DNA of 64,000 bases from Smittia aterrima (Eukaryota > Arthropoda > Insecta > Diptera > Chironomidae): NCBI GenBank assembly GCA_033063855.1, contig CP093830.1, forward strand, positions 16,058,854-16,122,853, given 5' to 3'. Below are positions 40,418 to 52,100 of the stretch, one piece after another. A program made the position numbers and the translations under genes. The notes beneath the pieces are model-generated. The model was not told the DNA's origin and searched no databases. It saw only the letters and a program-made list of their open reading frames with translations. Position 1 is the first letter of the stretch, and the number at the start of each line of letters is the position of its first letter.

Positions 40418-41060
40418 TAGAAGAGAGAGCGAGAATTGTAACCCTTTTTTCACGAAATCAAAGTCGTAGACAACGTTTGATAACTCACACATCCTCAGCG
40501 AGTCGGGAAAATATTTTTCGGTATGTAAACATACAACGTATGATAAGCGAGCGAGCGAGCGGAGGCAACAAAAAAAATATTTTCGTGCGCGAGGGGGAAG
40601 TGATCGAGTTGTGTGACAAGTACGCATGTGTTATTACAAGAAGCAGCAGGATATGTACGCGTGTAAGTGCGGGTGTTTGTGATATATTGTGTTCGCATGC
40701 ATGAAACGCGCAGCCCTTTTTTTCTCCTCGACGTTCGCCCGCGCACGACCATATATGACTGAACACAGCTGAAAAGCATGAAAAAGAAGAAGAAGACGAT
40801 GAGAAAAAAGAGGTTTACATATATGAAGAATTTTCATCTACACATACACACAATAAAAACTCACACAAACGGCAGCGGCATCGTGTGGATAGAAAGGAAA
40901 GAGAGACATGAATCCATAAGTCATTCGATCAATACATGGATGTATATGTTGTTTTTATGTTCAAGATATTATTTCGTATTTGGTATTTCTGTGTGTGCCC
41001 CGGTTTTTTCCGACACATATTCTGAGAGGGAGAGAAAGCAGCAGCAGCAGCAACAAAAAG
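40418..41060. repeat. Low-complexity and microsatellite-rich region upstream of lov
   Basis: Contains GAGA-like tracts (AGAGAGAGCGAGA near 40420), a (GAGC)n run at about 40545-40560, A-rich runs, and a (CAG)n tract at 41038-41053. ORFs here come from low-complexity translation (Lys/Gln runs) and are not kept. Such purine-rich GAGA tracts are common near promoters of fly developmental genes. Confidence 0.5.
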
Positions 41061-41247
41061 TAAAGAAAATAAGCACACGAAAGACAATAAAAGAAATATA
41101 TCGCGCGAGTTTTCTATTTTTTACATGTCTTGCCGCTCGACGAATGCGAATGTGGAAAAATACATGAATGTGTATATTGCTTGCTTGCTGTATATTGCTT
41201 TTTTCCATTTCGGATTGCCGGTGCTTTATTTTAGAGAAAGAGAATCT

Positions 41248-41283
41248 TTCAGTCGCGTTTTTCGTCTCAAAATGTACGGTTCG
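41248..41283 (+). promoter_or_regulatory. Candidate lov promoter: initiator plus downstream promoter element
   Basis: TTCAGTCG at 41248-41255 fits the arthropod initiator (TCAGTY) with A+1 at 41251. GGTTCG lies at +28 to +33 (41278-41283), matching five of six positions of the DPE consensus RGWYVT. A GAGA-rich segment (GAGAAAGAGA) precedes it. No TATA box is seen. The distance to the coding exon requires at least one 5'UTR intron. Confidence 0.35.
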
Positions 41284-41339
41284 ATTGCTCTCGGTGCTCT
41301 TGGTGGTTTTAATGGGTTAAAAAAATATATTCATTAGAG

Positions 41340-42738
41340 ATAGGGTTGATGATTAACAACATCAAAAGGAGTGTGCATAAGCAAGAAAACAAAAAATATT
41401 CGGATGATCAAGAAAAAAATTATATAACTACCGAGAGCATCGCAAGTTGCAAAGAAAAAAAATATTTAAAAGGATTATTCTGTGAAACAGTGAAGCAATA
41501 TTTTTAAAGTTTTTCTCTCATTGCAGTGCATTATTTCTTCATTATTTCCCTTTGGATGAGCCAAAAATAAACACCAAAAAATAAAAATAAATGCAAACGC
41601 GTCGAAATTTTACGGACTGCAAAAATTTGTGGATATTTCGGTCGTAAAATTAATAAAAAAAAAAGCAAGAATAGTGTGAGCAAAGTTTTAAAAGTGGAAA
41701 AAATTGGAATTCGATAGAAAAGAAATGAATCTTGAAACACTCATGTTCACCGCGAGGATTTTGGAATTTCTTTACCTGCAAACAACATAAGAGTTCGTTT
41801 AAGGAATAAAATAATAAAAAAAGGCACAAATGACAAAGGGATATGAGACATCTTTACCTGAATTTTCACCGATCTGAAATTGTTAAGCGCAGTTTGTTGT
41901 GAATTTTTGAAGAAAAGGAAATATTTCAAAAATAAAATTAAATTATTGGATTCTGTGTAAAGTGTTTTCAAGAAGTGCAACGAAAATTTATTTATTCACT
42001 GATTTGGATTAAGTGAAGTCAAGGTGTGTAAGCTTTTTATTTTAAATTGAACGAGTGAGCTTTTGAAGTTGATTTTAAATGAAAAATATTTCTTCTTAAA
42101 AAGAAATTCATTTCAATGCAAATTTTCTTAAACAAGTCAACGAGCTAATTACAATTCGAGCATAATAGAAAAACCTCTTGAAGTAAATTTTCCTCCAAAA
42201 TTTATTTTGCTTGAAGTCGCCGTGTTGAGTGCTACGAATGAGAAACAAAGAAGCATAAAAAAAATCAATGAACGTGTTCTTTTTATTTCTATTTCATGCC
42301 AAACTTTATAAAACGAAAATTAATTCGATAACAATTTTTTTGTGCTGACTTTTCGCATTGATTTTTCTCGAGCAGAACGGGCACGAATGACTTTTATCAA
42401 AAGCACAAAAAGAAAGAACTTTTCAAGTGACGTCAAGAGCAAACGAAAAATTATGGGGGGAGACTTGAATTGGAGTCAAGAGCTTACTCCAGACATGGCA
42501 CATTAGCTCTTTAAGCTTTTCGCATGAATACATTCATTTTTAAATAGGAAAAATCATTTGCATCATGAATATTTTTGTTTCATCTCTTTCCAGAGTCATC
42601 TCGTCATGTCAGTCGCAATCACAAACCAAACGCAATAAAAAGCAAGATTCATAAGTTGGTTAATGCAAAGACTCTTTTTAAAAAATCATTGGCATTCATC
42701 GTCGAGGAACTTGAAAAGTGAAGTTGCTACCATTACAG
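41340..42738 (+). other. Probable 5'UTR exon and intron of lov
   Basis: No protein-coding gene. A good donor, TCAAG|GTGTGTAAG with exon end at 42023, can pair with the acceptor CCATTACAG ending at 42738, three bases before the lov ATG. Sequence before 42023 is A-rich like a leader. Confidence 0.4.
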
Positions 42739-42741
42739 ACT

Positions 42742-44989
42742 ATGACAACCGCTCAAGAAAACTACAGTCTTCGGTGGAACAATCATCAGTCGCATATTCT
42801 GCAATCGTTTGATGATCTTCTCCAACAGAATTCGCTTGTCGACGTAACGCTCGTGTGCTCTGACCGTTCGATTCGTGCACACAAAGTTGTTCTGAGTGCG
42901 TGTTCACCATTCTTTGAGCGAGTTTTCAACGACACTCCGTGCAAGCATCCAGTGATAGTTCTCAAAGACTTCCGAGGATGGCTCGTCCAAGCCATTGTTG
43001 ATTTTATGTACCGCGGTGAAATTTCCGTCCCACAACAGAAGCTAAATCAATTAATTCAAGCAGGTGAATCACTACAGATTCGCGGGCTTATCGGAGTCGT
43101 ACCTTATACGATTCCAACTGAAAGTGAAGTTGAAACGGCTCGTGAAACTTGTGTTAGTCCAATGCCACGAAGAAAGCAAGCAAGACCTAGACGGCGATCT
43201 GGGGACCTTACCGACCTCCCGCAAGATCTCAGCAACGGAACAACGATCACAAAATGTGAGAATGATGATTCACAGTCAGATTCAGATGACGACGACACAG
43301 AACTTCATGAGTTCGCAAAGCGAGCAAGACAAAATGGAGCTTCAGAAACTCCTGAGAGTCAAACTGATAACAAGAATGGATTTGATAGATCAGGATCACC
43401 GGATAACGAAGAAAAGGAAAATCAACCTGAAGACCAACTTGTTGACGTTCCCGAGAATTTATGTATGAAGAAGCCAATCGCGAGCTTAGAGCCCGAGAGT
43501 CTCGTCGGTGATAAAAATAATAACAATGAGAGCGGCAGCGGTAGAAAGCGACAAAGTGGATCGCAAAGTGATTTTCATGAGCGCTTTATTCTTAGTCTCA
43601 AGGACCTGCGACATTTGCGTCATCGACAAGGCATGCCTGGTCATCAGTTTAGCGATATTCTCTCTCACCTTCCTGTGTCACCACCTCCAAGTTTCCATGT
43701 TGGACATCAAAATTCAAAAGATGCTCAAAATCTAAAAACTGATAGTGATCATTCCGATGCGGAGACTCCACCGTTTTCAGATCACATGGACATGAACCAT
43801 CATCGTAATCAAATCAACCTCAACATTGAGAAACTTTCGCGCGAGCATCAAAAGCATCATCAAATGATGAATCATCAGAACTCGGGCATTCCATTTCCAC
43901 CGCAGTTTCATCAGGGCAATGACGGGCAGATGAGAGCGCCAGGCCATCATGGTCATCCCTCATCACCTCTTTCGTTTCCATCTATGTCTTCAGTCTCGGC
44001 ATTAGCGTTAACTCCACCTCACAGTAAGTCAATTAAAAAACAACTTTATCTAGAAAGAAACAAATTTAATTAAAATCATCTCATTAACAGTGTTTGGTCT
44101 TGATTCGTCTCTCGGACTTTTCCAACATGGAATGGATCCTTCAAAAATGTACAATCCAATGATGGATCTACCTGACCACCATCCAGCACATCATCGTGGA
44201 CAACTTCATCCTGACCATCAGCCGTTCTTAAAGAAAAAACGTAAGTGAAAAGATTCCTTTAATAATTTTAGTCAATGTCTTAATAATATTTTAAATTATG
44301 CAGTGAGTAGACCGAAAGGTCAACATTCGGCACCTCGAGGCGGTCCTCCGCGTTCATGGACGAATGCGGAGCTAACAGAAGCACTTCAACATGTTTGGAA
44401 TAAGAAGATGACGACGAGTCAAGCATCGCGAATATTCGGTATCCCTTACAATTCGCTGCTGATGTACGTGCGAGGAAAGTACGGGAAAAGTTTAAAGCTC
44501 GAGCAATTGAGAAAGGATTGCATAAGCGGACCACCAATTGAGCTGCTTCAAATGGGCCCGACTGCTCAAGCGAATGAGAACAAAAAGAAAGAGAAGAGTG
44601 GGCACGAAGCCGAAGAGGCGCAATTGAATCGAGAAAATAATAATCAAGGCCAATCTTCGTCTTCGCGGCGAAGCGCTTCGAGCGAATCTGATTTGATGAT
44701 TGGTCAGAATCCCATCTTCAACCCGTTCCCTGGAGGCTTCTATCCAGATTTTCCTGGAGCTGCAGCCGCTTTTCCAAGCCTCCAACTTAGTATGTTAAAT
44801 CTTCTGCCGCCAGACGCGCGAATGCATCATCAATCAATGATGCCGATGGTTCTCGACGATGATTGTAAAAGCGACAACGGTTCGGTTCAGTCGCTCGAAG
44901 ATTCGCTATCCGCAACGCCGATGAACTTGAATCGTGAGAAGAATGTGGCCAATGCGCAGGGCTCCAATAGACAAACTTACCAAAACTGA
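42742..44989 (+). CDS. lov: BTB/POZ and pipsqueak-type HTH transcription factor, jim lovell-like (705 aa)
   Basis: Nuclear DNA-binding regulator; fly jim lovell acts in neural and behavioural development (family knowledge). Exons: 42742-44023, 44091-44240, 44304-44989, phase-consistent. An N-terminal BTB domain (about residues 5-120) shows YSLRWNNHQSHILQSFDDLL, VDVTLVCSDRSIRAHKVVLS, ACSPFFERVF and GWLVQAIVDFMYRGEISVPQ. Then come a basic stretch PRRKQARPRRRSGD (possible NLS), a CtBP-type motif PQDLS near residue 159, an acidic segment, and a His/Met-rich region. The C-terminal psq helix-turn-helix reads PRSWTNAELTEALQHVWNKK then ASRIFGIPYNSLLMYVRGKY. The start at 42742 follows directly on a splice acceptor; an in-frame ATG at 42718 lies before that acceptor. 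The BTB and basic segments fit jim lovell better than bric-a-brac or ribbon; this is from memory, so orthology is probable, not proven. Confidence 0.85.
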
Positions 44990-45190
44990 CCACCAATTCA
45001 CGTCAGTGAACGATATTAAAGCAAAATACAAGCGACAGTCAAGCTAATCGTTTGCACTCTCATCATTCTTTTGTGTATTGTTCGGCTGTTCGAATTTAAA
45101 GAGAAGAATCTCTATCTCGAAATATTTATCGATGAAGAAATCGTTGAAAGTGAAAATTAATTGTGTGAACGTCTCGTTTCAACCTAATAG

Positions 45191-45196
45191 AATAAA
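45191..45196 (+). terminator. Poly(A) signal of lov
   Basis: AATAAA about 200 nt after the lov stop; another at 45214-45219. Longer 3'UTRs are possible because further AATAAA words occur near 45755. Confidence 0.4.
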
Positions 45197-45219
45197 AATT
45201 GTGTTTAGCAAGAAATAAA

Positions 45220-48200
45220 AAAAATTAAAGTTTAGGACATCTAGTTAAGTAAACAAAACCAGAAGAAAATGTCACAAAAAAAATTAAAAAAAAAAGTGGA
45301 AGAAAATGCATAATTACTCAAAGTGATGCACACCAAGTCGTGTCAGCCCGTGAAATGAAATGAAATGATAAGCTATTAGTTTAGTTGGTGCTTTTAGTTT
45401 ATTCGGTGCTTTATTTATTTATTTCTCTTGTTTACATTAATTTTAATTTAGTTGCATTTTTTAAAATGTTAAGTTGAGACGCAAACAAAAATAATTAAAT
45501 CAAAATGCATTTGCACTGAGCAATTTTCTGCTTCCTTAAAGAGATTTCGTTTCTATCGATCGTCTTGGTTATGAGTGAAGACTTTTCCTTCTTTCAAAAC
45601 AAAATTTAACTCAGGACTGATAGAATTATGAAATTTTCTACATATTTTTCGTTGCATTCTTATGATTAATTCATTTGAAATATATTTTACTGAAGAATTT
45701 TATTCTATCAACACGCAATATTATTTTTTGTGATCAAAATTTATTTTTATTTTTAATAAAATATATTGAAACTAATTCGCGTCGATTTCAGTTGCCTTAA
45801 TCTAATATTTCAAATGTTTTGCATGGTTAAACAAGTAAAAGAGGCAGAAGCCTTTTGAGAATCAAATTCAAGATAATTTTTTATCTTGGAATCAACTATA
45901 GAAACCTGGAGACTCTCGCGAGATGTGTAGGAGTTTGAACAAAGTAAAGAAGAAGAAATATTGAAACACTTAACAATAATAATTATACAGGGTATTAATT
46001 CAACTAAACAGAATGAGAAGACGTTTAAATAGAAATCAATATTAATCAAAATAACCTGTAAATAAGAGAATCTTAGTTTAAATCGCAACTGAAATTGATG
46101 CAAACTTCACTTAGAAAGAGAAGAAAATTTATTCATTTTTCAAAAACCCTCAAATGGAATCTCAATTGTAAAGACTGATCTCTATACTCTCATAAAAGAC
46201 ATTTTTTATTCAGCCACTAAACTATGACAGATTTGTTTGATGGAAGAAGGTGCAAAGTTGTTCAAAGTTGTTTAAAAGAAGAAAAACGCCAATTCCCCCC
46301 GAAACTAATGTGTTTTATTTTTTATTATACATAAACCGTGAACAGACAGACACCTCAGAAACTGAAATATAATTGCTAACAGGAAAAAAGGAAAACAATT
46401 GGAATACAATCAAACCATCAATTTTCACAAAATGATTGACTTAAAATGCTCAAACTCTGTTTCGTTGTTAAAACTAAATTGCAAACGAATATATAAAATG
46501 CAATAAAATGGAATCAGATAGAAATCAATAGTTATTTAAACGAAAGCTGGATTTGAACTCAAACAAATATTTCAAAGTTCCTTCATAAGCAGTGATGATG
46601 ATTTTTTTTAAAAACGAAAACAGAAAAAATAGGCAAAACATACAAACTGCAATAGCAAAAATAAGTTTTTATATATCTACAAATATTTTTTTAAAAAGGA
46701 ATTGGTGAAACAATAGACTCAGAATCAGTTCGCCGTTTGCTTCTATTTTCAATGAAATGGCCTCAGTTTTATATTACCGGTTAAACTCATCATATACAGC
46801 AGACACAAGTGATACAACAAACAGAACAAAACTCTTTTCCACAAATAATTAAATTGAAGCGCAATTTTCGTTTCTTTTTTGTGTTTAGCAGACATGAATA
46901 TTTTATTCTCATTTTTCACTCCCCGTGAAAAGCTGACGAACGAGCAGAGAAAGACGACAAGGAAGGAAAGGAATATGGATTTATTTGGTTGAGACGTCTC
47001 TCTCACTCGCTTCATGTACAGCTCTAAAAATATATTTCTTGCAATATTTGGTTTTTAAAACAAGTGTTGATAAATAATTTTGTACAAAACATCCCAAAAA
47101 CATTAGTCATCGTGTTAGAAACGCGATCAAACTTTGGCTAATCAAAAAATTCAGTAGAAATCCTCTAAAGATAGATAAGAAAGAAAAAGTCATCAGAAGC
47201 TGGAAAAACAAGAATTTGTCTTGAATTTTATTTCATCGAAATTGTAATCTCTTCGAAGCGCTCGACTCGAGAAAGATTCAAAAGGAGAAAAGTATCATGA
47301 AAGTATGAAATGTATTTAAAGTTGTCCACAAAACATAAATGATCACAAAAACTTAAAGACAAAAATATAGAAATCTAAGATAAATGAATGGAAATTAAAT
47401 TTGAAATAAATTAAGAAGAAAAATGTACTTATTGGCAAATGAGTTTTTTTAAAACGAAATAAAAATTATCTAAATCACATTTGCCGCAAATGATTTGCGT
47501 GTTGTTCACATTTGTCGTTTCTGAAAGAAAATTTGTTCTCTGACTTTATAAAAATCATTTTAATATTTCAGTTTTTTATTTGTCAAAAATATTGAAATTA
47601 CACTTTCAGTTGCGTAAAAAAATATTTTACAACTTGAGAACCATAAACTGAACTCCCTGAAGACGAAAGTGTGACTGATATGATTATCGTCAGCTCGGAT
47701 GGAAAAAAAATTGCCACCGAGCTTGTCAGTGTGTTGGATATTGCGGGGAAATTTAATTTCGTAATGTAACTCGCGCTCTTATTTGTTTGCGGAATCTTTG
47801 TGTGGGTTTGTGATATTTCAAGGAGAAAGTGTTAGTTGTACTCATTATGCAGCCCAGCAACTGTCAATTGAAATCAATTTAATTATTTTAAAACAAAAAC
47901 AAAATTTATTCTTCAAAAATGTCGAATTTATTTTTAGAAAATAAAGTTTTGTAGAATATTTTGTGATAAAAGTTTTAACTAACACCTACATACGAACTCT
48001 TATCGAAATAATGAACAAATTAAAACCTCCAACTCATATATTCATTTCGATGTGTGTTTCTGTTTATGTTCGTTCGTTCGTTGCGAAAGGCGTGGCTCTG
48101 AATGTATAAACTTCTTTTAGTACAAAATATTTGCGGCAACACTAAAAGTATTTTCTTCATCTGAATTTTGTTCATGCAATCAAAGCTTTCTTGGATAGAA

Positions 48201-48860
48201 TATTTAAGAAAGCTTTTCTGAACCAATTGTAAACTATCATTAAATGTTAAAGTTCTCATTCACTTTATAGAAATTCAAAAGAGTTGCATCCTCAATCAGT
48301 TCAACCAACTACAAACCTGAAAGCAATAAAAATTAAAATTCATTTTCTTTTTTTTTGAAACTTTTTATTTGATTTCTTGAAAAGAATAGATTAAGTTTAA
48401 AGGGACCGAAAATGTTACACTTTCTTTGAGCGAAAACTTTAAAATAAAAACAAAAGCAAACTCAGAATTAGAAACCATTCGAAATGGACGTTGGATATTA
48501 TGGATATAAACTTTTCTTCTAAAACTACCCTGCGTTGGTAAAATTATGCAAAGAAAAATTACGAGGAAAGCTCTTTCCGTATTGACTCTTCATTTTCTTT
48601 GCGTTTACAAAAATATTTTCTCGCGTTTTATTTTAAAATTCCTAAAGTTTCCACTCGTTACCTGCATCGATTCAATTCTCAATTTTTTTTTTTCAAAAAC
48701 CTTCAATCGAAAGTTTGATTCACTTCTCTTGCGTTATCATCAAAAAGCTTACGTTCGAATAATAAATAAAGGTTTTGCATCGAAATCTTTTATGCTTGAA
48801 GCCGCTCAAGTCTAAGGAGAGAAATCGAAAGAAATGAGAAAGAAATCAGATAAAAAATTT
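45220..48860. other. Intergenic region between convergent lov and Mical
   Basis: AT-rich, without a credible gene. It holds the paired-motif module at 48088-48144 and otherwise nothing I can identify. Part may be extended 3'UTR of either gene. Confidence 0.4.
48088..48144 (-). promoter_or_regulatory. Paired motif module outside the tandem units
   Basis: On the minus strand, TAGTGTTGCCG (48144-48134) is followed by GCCACGCCT (48096-48088). It lies between the convergent lov and Mical genes, far from the three units, so the module is not only a by-product of the tandem duplication. Confidence 0.4.
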
Positions 48861-48871
48861 TGATTAGTTTT

Positions 48872-48877
48872 TTTATT
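48872..48877 (-). terminator. Poly(A) signal for the long Mical transcript
   Basis: AATAAA on the minus strand about 300 nt after the long-form stop at 49176. Confidence 0.45.
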
Positions 48878-49175
48878 CATCATAAATATTTGAAATACTT
48901 TTAACACAGTGCAAGCGAGAATATCGTGAGGACAACTTTAATGAGCTTTCTCTCTCATTTCAGCTCAGTTGTTCTTACGATTCCTGGCAATCTAGTCATG
49001 CAAAACTTTAATTCACATTCATATTTCTTAGAAAATAAAATTCACATCAATCAATCCAGTGAGAATAGAGAAATAAAAATAAAATCGCGATCCGTGTGCT
49101 TTCGTGTCCAACACACCATCGTGCAAGTGTAAAAAGATAAAATATTGGTTATTTACATCAAGAAAAACTTTCAGA

Positions 49176-52100
49176 TCATTGTCTGGTGAAACTAAAGTAT
49201 AAAACACCAATGTAGAGTACTAGAAACTCTAACATCAAGAGAACCACATGTGCATTCCATTTAAATTTGTTTCGTTGTGCAACCGGCGCACAAATCGCAT
49301 ACTGACTTTCAAATTCGTCGAGTAGATCTTCACAGTCATGCAAAAGTGATTGATTTGTGCGCAAATAAAAACTCTCAGTGCCTTCAAACATAAAATCATC
49401 ATCGGAACTTACTTCGTGCTCTTGGTTGTGTGACTGTGATGAGAACGTGTGAACGTTTCTGTTGTTAGCAGCCACAGGGTGGAAGCGTGGTGATTGAAAC
49501 TGCTGCATAAGCGGATTGATTGTGGTTTGTGGAGGTAATACTGGCAAAGAAACTGGTTCAGATTGAAGGGACGTTGATGCTTCTGATGGACGAAGAGCAG
49601 CTCGTTTAGCAACGATCTCCAGCATTTCACTTAAGATCGCTCCTTCAGCTGCCACATCTTGTGCTGACTTATCAAGTTCTGAAATAATTATTTCAATTTT
49701 AACTTGAGTCACAATTATTGTGATCAATTTGCTTACTGCTACATGAGAGTCTAACTGACAGTTCTTCTTTCAACTGAGCGTGACGATGTTCTAGCTGAAG
49801 CTCTTGCTGTCTGATGATTAATTCTTCATCGCGCTTCTTCAATTGCGTAATATTTCGCCAAACATCCATCAACTCTTTCAGAAGATCTTCGTCTGAACTC
49901 CCAATGCTAGAGAGACTTGATTCATTGAGTTGCTCCATGTTCTGTCCCTCGCCACGCAATGTTTTCTCCAATTCCACTCCATGCGTCTCCAAATCTTTGA
50001 TCTTCAAATCGATTTCATCTTGCTCTCGCTTAATTTCTTGTGCAATTCTCAATCTAATGAAAATATTTTGATAAAATTTTAGTGAGTTAAGGAAGATTTT
50101 AAATCTCACCTCTTGAGTTCAGCTTGTTTTGATGCTTTTGACATTGCTCGCAATTTCTTCAACTCGTTTTTGTTTTCGTTCGTTTGGAAACTTCCTTCGT
50201 CTGTAAAATCGTTGAAACTTATTTTCTTGCTTTTTTTCCTCAAAAGCACAAACTCACCATCTGATCGTTGATAGTTGACCGGTAGCGGTGGAATCGGGGG
50301 AGGTTCCTCACGCTCAACAAGAGACTTCTGCTGATTCTTTAAGCAAGAAACCGATTTGCTTCGTTCCGAAACATATGGAGGCGTCGCTTCCTTCTCCTTC
50401 ATATCACAAGTTGATTGAAATTTAATTGGAGGAAGAAAAATCAGTTTATAAAGGCGTCGAGATTGGCAGAAGTGGAAAAAGCAGAAGAAACCACGTGAAC
50501 AAAAGCATTGTCAAACACCATGCCGGAACGTAAAGCTCAAGCATCTACATAATTTACATTGATGATAACTTATTTACAGCATTTGATGCACCAGGGCGAA
50601 GGGATGAAAGAATAAAAGCCTTAAGTCTAGGAAAAATCATTTGCCACGACGCACACAACACAACACATAGTGGAGAGAGAGAAAATAAATGTTGGTAACG
50701 AGAAGTTTGCTTCACTTTCTCGCGACACCAACAAAGAATGCCTAAAAGAAAAGTTAAAATGAAGAAAAATGCAAAACAAAATCCAACGAAAGTTCCTTGA
50801 AAGCTTATCGAGCGACAGAGCTTTCAAAAAGCTTGAGCTTTTAACGAAAAGTTAGTCAGAAAAGCTTAAGAATTTCCTTGAGTAATTAATTAGCAAACTT
50901 AACGTTCAATTAGAGGGAAAACATTAAACAAAGAAATCCCAAACACAAATTGCTCCGCTTACATTGAATCCCATTTTCCTTAAGTCGAAACATGACTGCA
51001 ACGATTTTGAAGGTTGAGGGAATAGAAAAAGTGAATAAAATGTTAGAACATGAGTGATGGAACCCAAATGTGTATTGAAACGTTAGATATTACAAACAAA
51101 ATCCCATGAAACAAGAGCTTTCACTCACCTTCGCTTTATCTTTCGAGGACTCCTTGGATTTTGGTGATAAGCGGAAGCGACTAAACATGCTCGTTGTGGA
51201 CGAGGTTTCTGAAATTCGATCCTTGCTCGCAGAGGTCGGCGAGGATGTGAGATCTTTGTTACTGGCACTTTGGTCCTTCTTTTTGTGGAAGAAGTCAGAG
51301 ACGGTTTGGATGAGACTTTTTCGTCTTTCGCTGTCACGACGTTGACTCTTTGTGATCTTCGTGGTTGTTGTTAATTCCTTCGGATTTTGTTGATCAGCAT
51401 CATTGACATCATTTAAGTTTGTATCAGAGAAAAAGTCAATTGAGTGCTTTCTCAAACCATCGCTGATGTCAGTTGAGTGCCGATTCATTCGACTAATGTC
51501 ATTAAAGCTTTTTGAAGCGGACAGTTTCTTCTCGCGGAACTTAATGTCGTCAGATTTGTTTCGTCCATTTGTAAACAGACCAGACGATGTTGGCACTTCA
51601 GTTTGTTGCATCAAATTGTAGCGACGACGCAGCATGAGAATTTTTTCCTCTGGACTCAGGCCAAGATCTTCATTTGATTTCAAACGAGCTCTTGCACGAG
51701 CATCTTCTCGCATCTTCTCAGCAGTGTTCGTTAGCTCACTTGCACTATCAACGCGATTTCTCGGTGGTGGCAACGGAGTTTTGAAAGACGAATCGTCTGC
51801 CTTCAAAGGAATTTGTTTTGTTTGATAGCAGAACGACTGAGCTTTGTTAATCTTTCGAGGCTCAGCAAACTGCTCACCGCTGAATATTGAGTTAGCGCTG
51901 TGCTTTCTTTCGTCAACTGCGAGAGCAGTCACTGATTCCCTGTATGTTATCACATTCTTCGGCACTTCTGCTGGTAAAGATTCAGGAGCTCTGATTGGTG
52001 ACAAAGGAAAACTTCCAGCTCCACTTTCCATGAAAATATTTCTATTTCGACTTCGATTCAATCGCTTTTCAGCATTCAATTGTTTCTTGGCTTGAAGTTT

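Noticed and set aside
40778..41167. 129-codon Lys/Gln-rich ORF upstream of lov
   Set aside because: It is a translation of A-rich and CAG microsatellite DNA in a probable promoter/leader region.
42718..42741. Upstream in-frame ATG for lov
   Set aside because: It precedes a clear splice acceptor (AG at 42737-42738); the BTB protein starts naturally at 42742.
50627..50827. Minus-strand ORF within a Mical intron
   Set aside because: No splice sites or similarity tie it to Mical, and the intron is bounded by good donor and acceptor sites.
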